The position numbers and the translations under genes are program-made. This document shows positions 43,738 to 53,100 of a DNA stretch of 64,000 nt, in pieces. The DNA is taken from assembly GCF_020524495.1 (NCBI RefSeq), contig NZ_JAIVLB010000001.1:1-64000 (forward strand), read 5' to 3'. How positions within the stretch are numbered: the first letter of the stretch is position 1; each line of letters opens with the position of its first letter. The notes beneath the pieces were generated by a model that was not told the DNA's origin, did not search any database, and saw only the letters and a list, made by a program, of their open reading frames with translations. This DNA is from Bacillus stratosphericus (lineage in GTDB: Bacteria > Bacillota > Bacilli > Bacillales > Bacillaceae).

Positions 43738-44889
43738 TTGAATACCAATAAAAAAATATTAATCTTGACCGCAAATTATGGAAATGGACATATGCAGGTA
43801 GCAAAAACACTATATGATGAATGCAAATCCCAAGGATTTGAACATGTAATGGTTTCTAATTTGTATCAAGAATCGAATCCCATTGTGTCAGAAGTGACGC
43901 AATATTTATACTTGAAGAGCTTTTCCATTGGGAAACAATTTTATCGCTTGTTTTATTACGGTGTAGATAAAATTTACAATAAACGCAAATTTAACATTTA
44001 CTTAAAGATGGGAAATAAGCGTCTTGACGAATTAATTCAGTTACACAACCCTGACATCATTATTATCACATTCCCGATGATTGTTGTACCAGAATACCGA
44101 AACAAAACGGGCAAAGTGATTCCGACATTTAATGTCATGACAGATTTCTGTCTTCATAAGATTTGGGTACATGAAAACATTGATCGATACTATGTTGCAA
44201 CCGATTATGTGAAACAAAAATTAGTGGAAATCGGCACACATCCAAGCGATGTCAAGGTGACAGGCATTCCTATTAGACCACAATTTGAAGCAGACGTGCC
44301 AAAATCGATGATTTATAAAAAGTATGGATTATCATCAGACAAAAAAGTCCTTCTCATTATGGCTGGTGCTCACGGGGTACTAAAAAATGTCAAGGAGCTA
44401 TGTGAAGCGTTACTTCTTGATAGTGAAGTGCAAATTGTTGTTGTATGTGGAAAAAACGCAGCGCTAAAACAATCGCTTAGCGACCTGGAACAAGGTCACC
44501 CAGATCAATTGAAGGTGCTTGGATATGTGGAACAAATTGATGAATTGTTCAGAGTAACAGATTGTATGATTACAAAACCAGGCGGTATTACATTAACAGA
44601 AGCAACAGCAATCGGTGTCCCAGTCATACTTTACAAACCTGTTCCAGGACAAGAAAAAGAAAATGCTCTTTTTTTTGAAGATAATGGTGCTGCCATTGTC
44701 ATCTACAAACATGAAGACATTTTAGAATCTGTGACCAATTTGCTACAGGATGAAGAAACATTAGAAGCAATGAAACAAAACATCAAAAAACTGCACTTAA
44801 AACAATCTTCTCAAACCATTTTGGAAGATATCGTCGAACAATCATATCTCATCACGAGTAACAAAACGTATGCTCGTGCATTATCATAA
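43738..44889 (+). CDS. ugtP: Diglucosyl-diacylglycerol synthase UgtP (GT28)
   Basis: A 383-residue processive UDP-glucosyltransferase that makes the glycolipid anchor of lipoteichoic acid; in B. subtilis it also inhibits FtsZ in rich medium. N-terminal MGDG-synthase domain ILTANYGNGHMQVAK; C-terminal GT28 domain with MAGAHGVLKNVKELCEALL and TKPGGITLTEATAIGVPVI (UDP-sugar site). The start is TTG at 43738, after GAGGTG. About 228 bp of AT-rich leader separate it from metA, without a recognised riboswitch. Confidence 0.94.
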   Translation: MNTNKKILILTANYGNGHMQVAKTLYDECKSQGFEHVMVSNLYQESNPIVSEVTQYLYLKSFSIGKQFYRLFYYGVDKIYNKRKFNIYLKMGNKRLDELIQLHNPDIIIITFPMIVVPEYRNKTGKVIPTFNVMTDFCLHKIWVHENIDRYYVATDYVKQKLVEIGTHPSDVKVTGIPIRPQFEADVPKSMIYKKYGLSSDKKVLLIMAGAHGVLKNVKELCEALLLDSEVQIVVVCGKNAALKQSLSDLEQGHPDQLKVLGYVEQIDELFRVTDCMITKPGGITLTEATAIGVPVILYKPVPGQEKENALFFEDNGAAIVIYKHEDILESVTNLLQDEETLEAMKQNIKKLHLKQSSQTILEDIVEQSYLITSNKTYARALS

Positions 44890-44921
44890 AAAGGTGTCCG
44901 TCAATGATGGACACCTTTTTC
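44888..44921. terminator. Bidirectional terminator between ugtP and the AIM24 gene
   Basis: AAAAAGGTGTCC / GGACACCTTTTT perfect 12-bp stem in the convergent gap. Confidence 0.8.
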
Positions 44922-44923
44922 AT

Positions 44924-45625
44924 TTAGCCTTGATTTCCATTTGTTGTATACACTTCTTCATACGGCTGAACGACAACAAAGCCGCTTCCGCTAAATTTCA
45001 TTTGAATGGACTCTCCGCTCCCTCTGCCAATAAAGGTTTTGAAGGAAACATCCGTCACAAATTCAGTTTTTAAATCTCCTGACCACGCGACCGTTGCATT
45101 CGGGTCTGTATAGACGGAGTCACCTGGCTGAACAATAAGTGTGAGCGGTTCGTAGTGACTCGTGATCGCAATGAGGCCTGCTCCTTCAAGTTTGATGTTA
45201 AACAATCCACCTGCAAGCATGCCAGAAACCTTTTTCATCAATTTGATATCCCAGAGGACCGTTGGTTCAAATGCGAGCAGATCATTTCCATTGACGAAAA
45301 TGGACTCACCTTGAGCCAAACGAAGAATGGAGATCTTTTTGCCTTGGTCTGCGACATATAATTTGCCGTCACCTGTTGCCTTCATGAGTGAAGTGCCTTC
45401 TCCTGATAACATTTTCTTAAACATCTTTGAAACGCCATGCTCAAAAACACCTTCACGTTCAAACTTGATTTTGCCCCGATATGAAACCATGGAACCTGTT
45501 TTTGTCCAAATAGTATCAGTCAAATTTATTTCTAAAAGCCTTGGTGTTTCAAGCTCAAAAACACCTTCTCCTTTTTCTTCTTGCTGGGTATTCTGAACAA
45601 ATTCTTCAATCGTGTAACGATGCAT
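44924..45625 (-). CDS. AIM24-family protein
   Basis: A 233-residue beta-rich protein of the AIM24 (formerly DUF124) family. Characteristic blocks: NLTDTIWTKTGSMVSYRGKI, SLMKATGDGKLYVADQGKKI, GESIFVNGNDLLAFEPTVLW, and GDSVYTDPNATVAWSGDL. Members are soluble double-beta-barrel proteins; in yeast the homologue supports mitochondrial inner-membrane organisation, but bacterial roles are unknown. In B. subtilis ugtP and cspD are adjacent, so this gene is an insertion relative to that order. Confidence 0.83.
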   Translation of the reverse strand: MHRYTIEEFVQNTQQEEKGEGVFELETPRLLEINLTDTIWTKTGSMVSYRGKIKFEREGVFEHGVSKMFKKMLSGEGTSLMKATGDGKLYVADQGKKISILRLAQGESIFVNGNDLLAFEPTVLWDIKLMKKVSGMLAGGLFNIKLEGAGLIAITSHYEPLTLIVQPGDSVYTDPNATVAWSGDLKTEFVTDVSFKTFIGRGSGESIQMKFSGSGFVVVQPYEEVYTTNGNQG

Positions 45626-45764
45626 GATCTCACCTCTTTCTGTATTTTTTATATACGGACAAGATACACGTTAGGTTTCGGGAAATTAGGACGTTTTATA
45701 TATAATTACCATTCACCAAAAAACAAAAAAATCAAATATTCTGCTCAAAATTTGGCTTGCCTGC

Positions 45765-45793
45765 TTGACGCTTTACTTTTGATGGTGTATAGT
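45765..45793 (+). promoter_or_regulatory. Sigma-A promoter of cspD
   Basis: TTGACG, 17 bp, TATAGT; predicted start near 45800, giving a roughly 90-nt 5' leader, as usual for cold-shock genes. Confidence 0.7.
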
Positions 45794-45841
45794 AAAACCA
45801 TCATTTAACAACTATTTAAGGCGTTAGGTGATGAAAATTTT

Positions 45842-45879
45842 TTTTAGCATGCTAAAAGGTATGCTACAGTACTAGGAGG
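45842..45879 (+). promoter_or_regulatory. Overlapping hairpins directly before the cspD ribosome site
   Basis: TTTTAGCATGCTAAAA (45842-45857) is a perfect 16-nt palindrome. Its TAGCAT (45845-45850) can alternatively pair with ATGCTA (45861-45866), 8 nt before AGGAGG (45874-45879). The two pairings exclude each other, so this could be a temperature-sensitive leader element. Confidence 0.4.
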
Positions 45880-45889
45880 AAAAAGCAAT

Positions 45890-46090
45890 ATGCAAAACGG
45901 TAAAGTAAAATGGTTCAATAATGAAAAAGGTTTCGGCTTCATTGAAGTTGAAGGCGGAGACGATGTATTCGTTCACTTCACAGCTATCGAAGGTGACGGT
46001 TACAAGTCTTTAGAAGAAGGACAAGAAGTTTCTTTTGAAATCGTTGAAGGTAATCGTGGACCTCAAGCTGCAAACGTAACAAAACTTTAA
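45890..46090 (+). CDS. cspD: Cold shock protein CspD
   Basis: A 66-residue cold-shock-domain RNA chaperone. RNA-binding motifs RNP1 (KGFGFIEV) and RNP2 (VFVHF) are perfect. AGGAGG lies 10 bp before the ATG. The order ugtP ... cspD, degR fits B. subtilis cspD rather than cspB or cspC. Confidence 0.96.
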   Translation: MQNGKVKWFNNEKGFGFIEVEGGDDVFVHFTAIEGDGYKSLEEGQEVSFEIVEGNRGPQAANVTKL

Positions 46091-46117
46091 TCAACTAAAT
46101 CAATGATGAAACGACAA

Positions 46118-46152
46118 AATAAAGAGAGGCATTTGCCTCTCTTATTTGATTT
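46118..46152. terminator. Bidirectional terminator between cspD and degR
   Basis: AATAAAGAGAGGC-ATTT-GCCTCTCTTATT hairpin; overlaps the degR 3' end. Confidence 0.8.
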
Positions 46153-46324
46153 TTAGCTGAATTTCAATCGCTAAAATATTTTGCTTTAGTCTTTGTTCAA
46201 TTTCAGAGATATCTTTTTCGAGAAAAGGTCTTCCCTTCTTTGCTACATTTACTAGTTGTTCTAGATCGCTGTACACCTCTTGAAATGTTCGATATAATAC
46301 CGTTTCAAAATCCTTATTATCCAT
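46142..46324 (-). CDS. degR: DegR, activator of degradative enzyme production
   Basis: A 60-residue protein, the length known for B. subtilis DegR, which stabilises phosphorylated DegU and raises exoprotease expression. It begins MDNKDFETVLYRTFQEVYSD and is helical and charged (ISEIEQRLKQNILAIEIQLKI). Position beside cspD agrees. AAAGGGGAAGACCGGC precedes the ATG. Confidence 0.82.
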   Translation of the reverse strand: MDNKDFETVLYRTFQEVYSDLEQLVNVAKKGRPFLEKDISEIEQRLKQNILAIEIQLKIK

Positions 46325-46494
46325 GCCGGTCTTCCCCTTTTCCTCTAATATCCGTCACTTAGTCAAAAAGTAACTCAACCAAAACTTTCTATAGTTATAT
46401 CGGCTCATTTTTCAGAATATGTTCTTTTTTTACACATTCTATCCGTTTTTTTTGATGAGCGTATGTTTGATCAGGGAAAACCGGTGTGCGCCGT

Positions 46495-46677
46495 TTACTT
46501 TTTGAGCAGTGCATTTCCGTATTCTTTGATTTTCTCTCCTACCGTGCATTGCTGAATACAAAAGGAGTGGGCATATTTTTTGCCAAATCCTTTTCGAAAG
46601 TGTTTCTTAATAAAACAATCTGAACAATACGTGTCTTGAAGACCCGTCAATTCTTTTACTGCTGTTTTTTTATCCAC
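46495..46677 (-). CDS. ypeQ: YpeQ-like Cys-rich small protein
   Basis: A 60-residue basic protein with CSDCFIKKHFRK and CIQQC, suggesting a zinc-binding site. Same length as B. subtilis YpeQ and lies directly downstream of ypeP (1 bp gap). Function unknown. Confidence 0.8.
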   Translation of the reverse strand: MDKKTAVKELTGLQDTYCSDCFIKKHFRKGFGKKYAHSFCIQQCTVGEKIKEYGNALLKK

Positions 46678-46678
46678 A

Positions 46679-47350
46679 TTATTCAGCTCCGTCTGCTTCT
46701 AATTTCAACTTACTTTCGATTGGGACGCCTGCAAGAATCTGCCTTGCAAGCTGATCCGCTTCTGCATTTTCTTTACGATCGATGACTTCATATGTTGGGG
46801 TGAGCTTCAGCTCTTTTATAGCAGCCTCAATTCGGTCTAGCCATTTGTTATGCATATCATCATAGCAAGGCCATTCCCCTTTCAGTTGATTTATGACAAC
46901 GAGTGAATCCCCTTTAATCGTAACAGAGTTTCTACTGGCACCCAGTTCTTTTAAAGCCTTTACTGCTTCAAATAAAGCCGCATACTCCGCTTCATTATTG
47001 GTGGTGCCCTGGAAAAGCTGATTCTTCCTCAATCGATAAGCATCTTCTCCAAGGTGATAATACACGACAATTCCAAGTCCAGAATCACCCATTTCTTTAC
47101 GAAAACTTGCATCAAAATAGACCTGAAGCTGATCAGGTTCAAGCCTAAGTTCTTCAGTTAGCTTTTCAAGTTCTTTTATAGACCATACCGCACCCTTTTC
47201 ATCCTCAAATGATAGAAGAGAGTTCGGTTCTTTTTTATCTATATGCTTTGCTAAAAGCAAGGCTTCCTTTAGCTCCATCCAATCTTCTTGAAAAAAAGCA
47301 ATGGACCCAATCCATTTCACTTTCATTGTATAGTGTGCTCTTAATTTCAT
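46679..47350 (-). CDS. ypeP: YpeP, RNase HI-fold protein
   Basis: About 223 residues. An N-terminal helical segment (WMELKEALLLAKHIDKKEPN) precedes a type 1 RNase H domain with acidic catalytic positions in VYFDASFRK, TNNEAEYAALFEAV and KGDSLVVINQL and a late Asp in NAEADQLARQ. It may act on RNA/DNA hybrids, but activity of the B. subtilis protein is uncertain. The start at 47350 is chosen for better spacing from GAAGGCG. Confidence 0.82.
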   Translation of the reverse strand: MKLRAHYTMKVKWIGSIAFFQEDWMELKEALLLAKHIDKKEPNSLLSFEDEKGAVWSIKELEKLTEELRLEPDQLQVYFDASFRKEMGDSGLGIVVYYHLGEDAYRLRKNQLFQGTTNNEAEYAALFEAVKALKELGASRNSVTIKGDSLVVINQLKGEWPCYDDMHNKWLDRIEAAIKELKLTPTYEVIDRKENAEADQLARQILAGVPIESKLKLEADGAE

Positions 47351-47442
47351 TGATCTCATCGCCTTCCCGTTCTTTTAAGGTAAACGTTCGTTATGCTATA
47401 ATCAAAAAGTTACATTACAATCAGAAAGGAAGTTCATATCAC

Positions 47443-48132
47443 TTGTATAATGAAGGTATTTGGATCTTATTTGCGATCATTAATTTTATCATTGTTCTTC
47501 TATTTTATAAAGGATTTGGCAAGATGGGCCTTTTCGTCTGGATTGGTTTTGCAACGGTTGCCGCAAATTTACAAGTGGTCAAAACCGTTGAATTGTTTGG
47601 CTTAACTGCGACACTAGGAAATATTTTATATGGGAGTGTGTTCTTTGCAACGGACGTACTAAATGAAAAATATGGACAAAGAGAAGCCAGGAAGGCTGTC
47701 TGGATTGGCTTTGCCACTCTTTTAACGTTAACGATTGTCATGCAGGAGGCTTTGCTTTTCCATCCCGCTCCATCTGATATTTCACAAGCATCTTTAGAAA
47801 CGATTTTTGGCTTTATGCCGAGGGTCGCACTTGGTAGTCTTGCTGCTTATATCATCAGTCAAATGTTAGATGTTTATGTATATTCGTTTATCCGCCGGAT
47901 ACTTCCTTCAGATGGTACGCTTTGGGTGCGCAACGCAGGAAGTACGATGATTAGCCAGCTACTCGATACGCTTATCTTTACGACCATCGCCTTTCTTGGT
48001 ACGTATCCATTTCATGTATGGGTAGAGATCTTCATCACAACATACGTCATTAAATTTATCGTAGCCGCAATTTTCACACCATACGCATATGCGGCGAAAA
48101 AAATGATTCCACTTGATGAAAGGGGAAAATGA
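47443..48132 (+). CDS. ypdP: Queuosine-precursor transporter family protein YpdP
   Basis: A 229-residue membrane protein (same length as B. subtilis YpdP) of the VUT/QPTR (YhhQ) family. It has about six hydrophobic segments and the family signature [26 protein letters not shown]. It likely imports preQ0/preQ1-type precursors for queuosine. The TTG at 47443 follows AAAGGAAG with good spacing. Divergent from ypeP. Confidence 0.87.
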   Translation: MYNEGIWILFAIINFIIVLLFYKGFGKMGLFVWIGFATVAANLQVVKTVELFGLTATLGNILYGSVFFATDVLNEKYGQREARKAVWIGFATLLTLTIVMQEALLFHPAPSDISQASLETIFGFMPRVALGSLAAYIISQMLDVYVYSFIRRILPSDGTLWVRNAGSTMISQLLDTLIFTTIAFLGTYPFHVWVEIFITTYVIKFIVAAIFTPYAYAAKKMIPLDERGK

Positions 48133-48133
48133 T

Positions 48134-48529
48134 TTGCCAGCTGAAATATACATTGACGGAGCTAGTGCAGGAAATCCAGGTCCCTCTGGCATTGGCATTT
48201 TTATCAAACATGATGGAAAGGCTGAATCTTTCTCTATCCCTCTTGGGTCAATGAGCAATCACGAAGCAGAATTTTCCGCCCTAATCGAAGGAATGAAAAT
48301 TTGCGTGGAGAAAGGTTTGCGAATCGTTTCCTTTCGAACAGATTCGCAAGTAGTTGATCGTGCGGCCAATGCAGGATTTGCGAAAAATCCAGCTTTTCAG
48401 CACTTTGTTGAAGAAATGATACAGCTTCAAACCCAGTTTGATTTATTTTTTATTAAGTGGATTCCAAGCAAGGAAAATCAGATAGCTGATCAGCTCGCTA
48501 GAAAAGCGATTCACCTTTCTAAAGGATGA
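48134..48529 (+). CDS. ypdQ: YpdQ, RNase HI-like protein
   Basis: A 131-residue RNase H domain alone. Acidic residues of the active site appear in [45 protein letters not shown] and [14 protein letters not shown] start at 48134 after AAAGGGGAAAATGAT, overlapping the end of ypdP by position only. Whether it has RNase H activity is uncertain. Confidence 0.85.
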   Translation: MPAEIYIDGASAGNPGPSGIGIFIKHDGKAESFSIPLGSMSNHEAEFSALIEGMKICVEKGLRIVSFRTDSQVVDRAANAGFAKNPAFQHFVEEMIQLQTQFDLFFIKWIPSKENQIADQLARKAIHLSKG

Positions 48530-48539
48530 ATCGCTTTTC
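48501..48539 (+). terminator. Terminator at the ypdQ 3' end
   Basis: GAAAAGCGATTCA / TGAATCGCTTTTC perfect 13-bp stem overlapping the last ypdQ codons, followed by TTTTGG. Confidence 0.7.
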
Positions 48540-48572
48540 TTTTGGTTATGCTAATGTATGAGGTGATACTGA

Positions 48573-48698
48573 TTGGATAAAGAGAACAAAGGTCGTGTCA
48601 CAAACGGGACAACCCCTCAAGGTGATGCACAAACAAAAGATAAACAGCCTCTATCTCGGCTAGAAAATAAGGCAAAAAAAAGCAATACAAAGGGATAG
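48573..48698 (+). CDS. sspL: Small acid-soluble spore protein L-like (SspL)
   Basis: A 41-residue, very hydrophilic protein: MDKENKGRVTNGTTPQGDAQ, then a Lys/Asn-rich tail ending AKKSNTKG. It resembles B. subtilis SspL (42 residues, GRLTGGVTPQGD, AKKSNTKR). The start is TTG at 48573, after GAGGTGATACTGA. The position between ypdQ and ypcP is that of sspL. A forespore protein; expect sigma-G control. Confidence 0.83.
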   Translation: MDKENKGRVTNGTTPQGDAQTKDKQPLSRLENKAKKSNTKG

Positions 48699-48701
48699 AC
48701 C

Positions 48702-48729
48702 ATAGAGATCAGCCTTAGCTGATCTCTAT
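48702..48729. terminator. Bidirectional terminator between sspL and ypcP
   Basis: ATAGAGATCAGC / GCTGATCTCTAT perfect 12-bp stem with CTTA loop; contains the ypcP stop codon. Confidence 0.75.
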
Positions 48730-49602
48730 TTCACTTATGCGTTTGACCATTGGTTCAATCCCTTTGATTTGATGTAAACGCAGCATGGAAGCTGCCCGCT
48801 CTGGATTGATGTTCATTTTTGTTTCATCAATTGGACAGCTAAGTGGTACATCACATTTGATTTCAGCCAGTATACGGGAAATCTTCAAATCCTCTAAGCC
48901 TGCTTGCATTTTCTTTTGCTGGGTAGCAGTTAGTTCATGGACATTCTCTAACAAGCGATCAATTGTTTGATACGTTTGGATAAATTTCAGTGCTGTTTTT
49001 TCTCCGATTCCTTTTACACCAGGATAATTATCACCTGAATCGCCCATCAATGCTTTCATATCAATCAGCGCCTTTGGAGAGATTCCCATTTCCTCCTCAA
49101 ATAAGGCTTTTGTATATTGCTTATAATTCCCGATTCCTTTTTGCATCAAAGCCACTGTCACATGCTCATTTAAAATCTGAAGCAAATCTTTATCTCCAGT
49201 CAAGACGGTCACACGTGCCTCTTTTTGATAGAGTGCAGCAAGCGTACCTATACAATCATCTGCTTCAAAGCCTTTTAAACCAACGTTCACAATTCCTAGT
49301 TCTTCTGTCGCCTCTTTTGCTAAATCGAACTGAGGGATGAGCTCGAATGGCGGATCTCCTAGATTGGCTTTATAAGCTTGAAACAATTCATTTCGGTAAG
49401 TTTGACTCCCCATATCCCAGCAGCAAACAATATGAGTTGGCTCAAATGTCTGTACAGCCGTTAATAAATGCTTCATATATCCATTGACTCCATTTGTTGG
49501 TACACCACGATCATTTATCATAAAATTGCGATGGACAGCCGTCGCATAAAACGATCGAAAGAGAAGTGCCATTCCATCTACAAGTAGTACGTGTTTTTTC
49601 AT
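48715..49602 (-). CDS. ypcP: 5'-3' exonuclease YpcP
   Basis: A 295-residue flap/5'-3' exonuclease related to the N-terminal domain of DNA polymerase I. Metal-binding motifs: LVDGMALLFRSF, VCCWDMG, GFEADDCIGTLA, VLTGDKDLLQIL, and the helix-hairpin-helix LMGDSGDNYPGVKGIGEKTA. It removes RNA primers and overlaps RNase HIII and PolA functions in B. subtilis. Confidence 0.93.
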   Translation of the reverse strand: MKKHVLLVDGMALLFRSFYATAVHRNFMINDRGVPTNGVNGYMKHLLTAVQTFEPTHIVCCWDMGSQTYRNELFQAYKANLGDPPFELIPQFDLAKEATEELGIVNVGLKGFEADDCIGTLAALYQKEARVTVLTGDKDLLQILNEHVTVALMQKGIGNYKQYTKALFEEEMGISPKALIDMKALMGDSGDNYPGVKGIGEKTALKFIQTYQTIDRLLENVHELTATQQKKMQAGLEDLKISRILAEIKCDVPLSCPIDETKMNINPERAASMLRLHQIKGIEPMVKRISEIEIS

Positions 49603-49634
49603 TCTGATAAACTCCCTTTGAAGTGGCAGCCCGT

Positions 49635-49748
49635 TTACTTTTGACCGTACTGCATTTTTTTCGTTTCAGCTTCTGCGTAGGATGGCATGTCTTTTTGTTT
49701 AGGCATGTGCTCTTTCTGGTTCTTTGCGTTTTGTTTTTTTTCCAACAT
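49635..49748 (-). CDS. Small hydrophilic protein, about 37 residues
   Basis: The frame starts ATG-TTG-GAA (49748; a TTG at 49745 is best spaced from AAAGGGG). The product, rich in Lys, Gln, Asn and Met, reads LEKKQNAKNQKEHMPKQKDM, then PSYAEAETKKMQYGQK. Such composition recalls small spore proteins, but no family is certain. It lies between ypbS and ypcP on the same strand. Confidence 0.6.
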   Translation of the reverse strand: MLEKKQNAKNQKEHMPKQKDMPSYAEAETKKMQYGQK

Positions 49749-49804
49749 CATTCCCCTTTCTCGGTTCCTTAGTTAAGATGACCCAAAAAAGAGAAAGTTA
49801 CTCT

Positions 49805-50068
49805 TTACTTCTGTTTACGCTCGACATACTCCTTTACCATCTGGATTGTGACATGCTTTCGCAATGGAACAATTCCGCCTCGTGCAAGCTCATTCATTTT
49901 CGAAGTAATGGCATTGATTTCGTCTGTTGTAAACGGTTTTTTTTGTTTACACTTTGCTACAGCAGTCTCAATCAATTGTTCCCTTTTCTGTTCAAGAGTC
50001 AGAAAGGATTGGATATGAGCATGCTGCTTTTGTGAATGTGCGGAAATTTCTTCGTGTACGCTTGTCAT
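49805..50068 (-). CDS. ypbS: YpbS family protein (DUF2533)
   Basis: An 87-residue helical, hydrophilic protein (MTSVHEEISAHSQKQHAHIQ ... KPFTTDEINAITSKMNELARGG). Matches YpbS in length and its location directly downstream of dynA (ypbR). Function unknown. Confidence 0.85.
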   Translation of the reverse strand: MTSVHEEISAHSQKQHAHIQSFLTLEQKREQLIETAVAKCKQKKPFTTDEINAITSKMNELARGGIVPLRKHVTIQMVKEYVERKQK

Positions 50069-50109
50069 TGTGTATCAACTGCTTTCTTTTTTATCTAGTC
50101 TATCATGAA

Positions 50110-53100
50110 TCAAATGGTTTTCAACTGGTTCTTCCATTCATTTGTTTGTTCATATACTTGTTCAATGCGGGCCTGCTCTTTGGCATCTGTCGTCAAGCTC
50201 GTGACAAATGTTTGTTTTTGCTCATTCAGTTGTCGGAGTGCGTCTGTTTCATACCTTTCAGTAAAGGTCTCGACCATCTTTTCGTACCTGATCAGTAATT
50301 CTCCTTTTTCTTTATCTGCCCACCTTGTCGTCAAATGAAGAAGAATATCTCGAACCGCCTCAATAAACGAAGCCTTCCCATTTTGTTCAAAAAAGGCCTT
50401 TGCTGTTTTTTGTTTCTTTAATAGCGGCTCAAATGCGGCAAACTCTGCTTCGACCTCAATTTGTTTCAGCTCAGCGTTTTTCTCATCAGGTGGTGACAGT
50501 CTAAGTGAAAAGTAAGAGTCTTCAGCACATGCCGCCTGCATGCCTTTCTCCCATTCCTCATGAAAATACTGATTGATAAACGATTCCATTCGGATATCGA
50601 GCGCTTTAAGCTCCTGTACAAATTCAAATTCATAAACCTTTAAAGCCTGCTCAAGCGCCTTTTTCAATTCATTTCCGAAGTTTCCTTGAGATATTCCAGG
50701 ATAAAAGGCTGGCTTTAACAGATCATTTGCAAATAGTGATAGTCGCTGAACAATGTGGTAAAGCTGTTCTTGCAAGTCCTTTTTCACACTTTCTGTTACT
50801 AGCTTAGATCGTTTGATATCCCTCATTTTTTCAAGAATGGCTTGATATGACCTTTCTATATTTTCTTTTTCTAGTTGTTTCTCATCTTCTGATTGGTGCA
50901 AGTTTGCATACAGCTTTTCGACCGTTCCACAAAGTGTATTGGCTTCATAATTCAAAAGCTCAATGGCCTCTTTCGTTAATTCTTCATCAATAAAATAGTC
51001 CAGTTGTTTTCTTAGCTGTTCATATTGATTAAAAGGAGTTGGCCCTTTCCCTTCGATCTCTTCCTTACTAGACACATGATGCACATTTGGGTTGCGGATT
51101 CCTTCTTTTGTAAGTTCATTTCTTACATAGTCAAACACGGTTTCAAGCTCTGCTTGATCGCTTGCTAAATCGGCTGCATTAATAATAAAGAACATTTTAT
51201 CCATGCTAAATGAATCTTTCACAAGTCCAAGCTTACGTAAAAATGATCGATCGGCCTTTGAGAAAGAATGCTGATAATATGTTAAATAAAGAAGTGCATC
51301 TGCATCCTTCATATATTGGAAGGCAATCTCTGTGTGACGTTTATTCATACTGCTGGCGCCCGGTGTATCAACAATCGTCAGCCCTTTATCTGTCAATGGG
51401 TTACTTAAATACACCGTCACTTCCTTGACCACACAAGAAACAGTTTCTTCTGCCACATAAGGCTTTAGTTCTTGGAGCGTGACATGTAATGGGGTTTGCT
51501 TGTCAATGTAATCGTGAAACCGAGCATGCGCTTGCAGAAAATGTTCAACAATGGTGCGGTGATCCTGTTCAAGCTGTCTCTTTTTCAGCACTCTTTCCAG
51601 TTTTACCCTAAACGTATCGCCCTTTTCTTCCGCAAGAGAAAATCCAAGTATCTGATTGAGCTCCTCTAGGATATCCTGATCGGTTTTGAACAACACTTTC
51701 ACACTTTTATGCGGGTGATCTTCCGTCGGTCGTGTTAACTTGTTGATCGTTGCAGTGGTTGGTGTAGGTGATGATGGTAAAATCTTTCGCCCAACAAGGG
51801 CATTGGCAAAGGAAGATTTTCCTGAACTAAAAGCACCGAATAATGCCAGTGTAAACTCTTTTGCCTGCAATCGCTCTGTTCGTTTTTTAAAGGATTCCCT
51901 TTGGGATTGGAGGGCGTCTAATGGTAATAACATTTGAGAAAGTTGTTGAAATCGCTCAATCGATTGTGCCGTCGTTAAATAATGCGACTGACGTATTTGA
52001 TCACGATCTGTTTGTTGATTCTCTTGTCTGCTCTCTTCAGCATCACATAGCGTGCTATGTTGCATCAGCTGCTCATGCTGCATCCATTGCTTTTTCGCAT
52101 AAAACCAGTCATCTAAAATCAGCTCATCAGTCCCGTTTTGCCATATATCCCATAGGTGCTTGATGTCTTGTCTGATTTGTTCATTTTTTTCGTTGCACTG
52201 CTCTAACGCTAGGAGCTCTTGTTTAGCCTGTGCCCATTTTGCTTGTTGTTTTTCCTTTTCATTGACCAGCTGGTCTTTAAGGGCCTTTGTCAATAATTCA
52301 ATTAGTTGCATCGCTTTCTGTTTTGCCTGTCTTTTCAGGGCTTCACCAGCATCTTTCGCATATTGAAGGACGTATTCATTAGAGAAAGTTGCACCAGGAT
52401 GAATAACCTTTTCAAGCAGAGACTCTTGAACAAGTGTTTCAAATGCCATCGCTTGATTTAATACCTCTTCACCAAGCTGATGGTGTTGAACTTCTTTTTT
52501 GAATAGCTCAGCAATATGCCAGTCAACTTCTGCTTTCATTCTCGCTTTTACATCTGCTAAGAAAGCGTTCGCCCGTTTTTCTTTTTCCTGCTCGGTTTTA
52601 TTTTTAGCAAAGAAAAGTCCGACTTTAAAACCAGGTGCTTTCGATTCAATATAGTCACTTGCGAGCTCTCTCATCTTAAATGGAGTCAAGTTCGCATTTT
52701 TTAAAATGTTCTCTACTTCAGAAGATACTTCGTCTTCTAGCTGTTTTGCGCCATTTTCTATATAACGGCTTTTCGCTTCAAGTTCTTTGATTTCGTTTCT
52801 TTTTTCTTGAAGCTGTGTATCAATAGCCTCTTGTTCGAGCTCTTCTTTTAACGACTCAATATGTTCTTTTAATACATGCTCAATTTTTTGCTCTGTGTAA
52901 GCTCGAAGTGATGCTTTAGGCAAGGTTTGTAATTCTTGTAGTTTCTCAACTAAGCGAATCATTTCATTTCTTGGGTGCGCCTCATCGGTTACAGATGTAA
53001 AATACAGATGATCTTCCTCAATCCCTTCTTTCAGGAGCATCTCAACCACTTGTTTTTTGTACTCTTCAAAAAGTGTCTCATGTTCATTATGTCGATCGAC

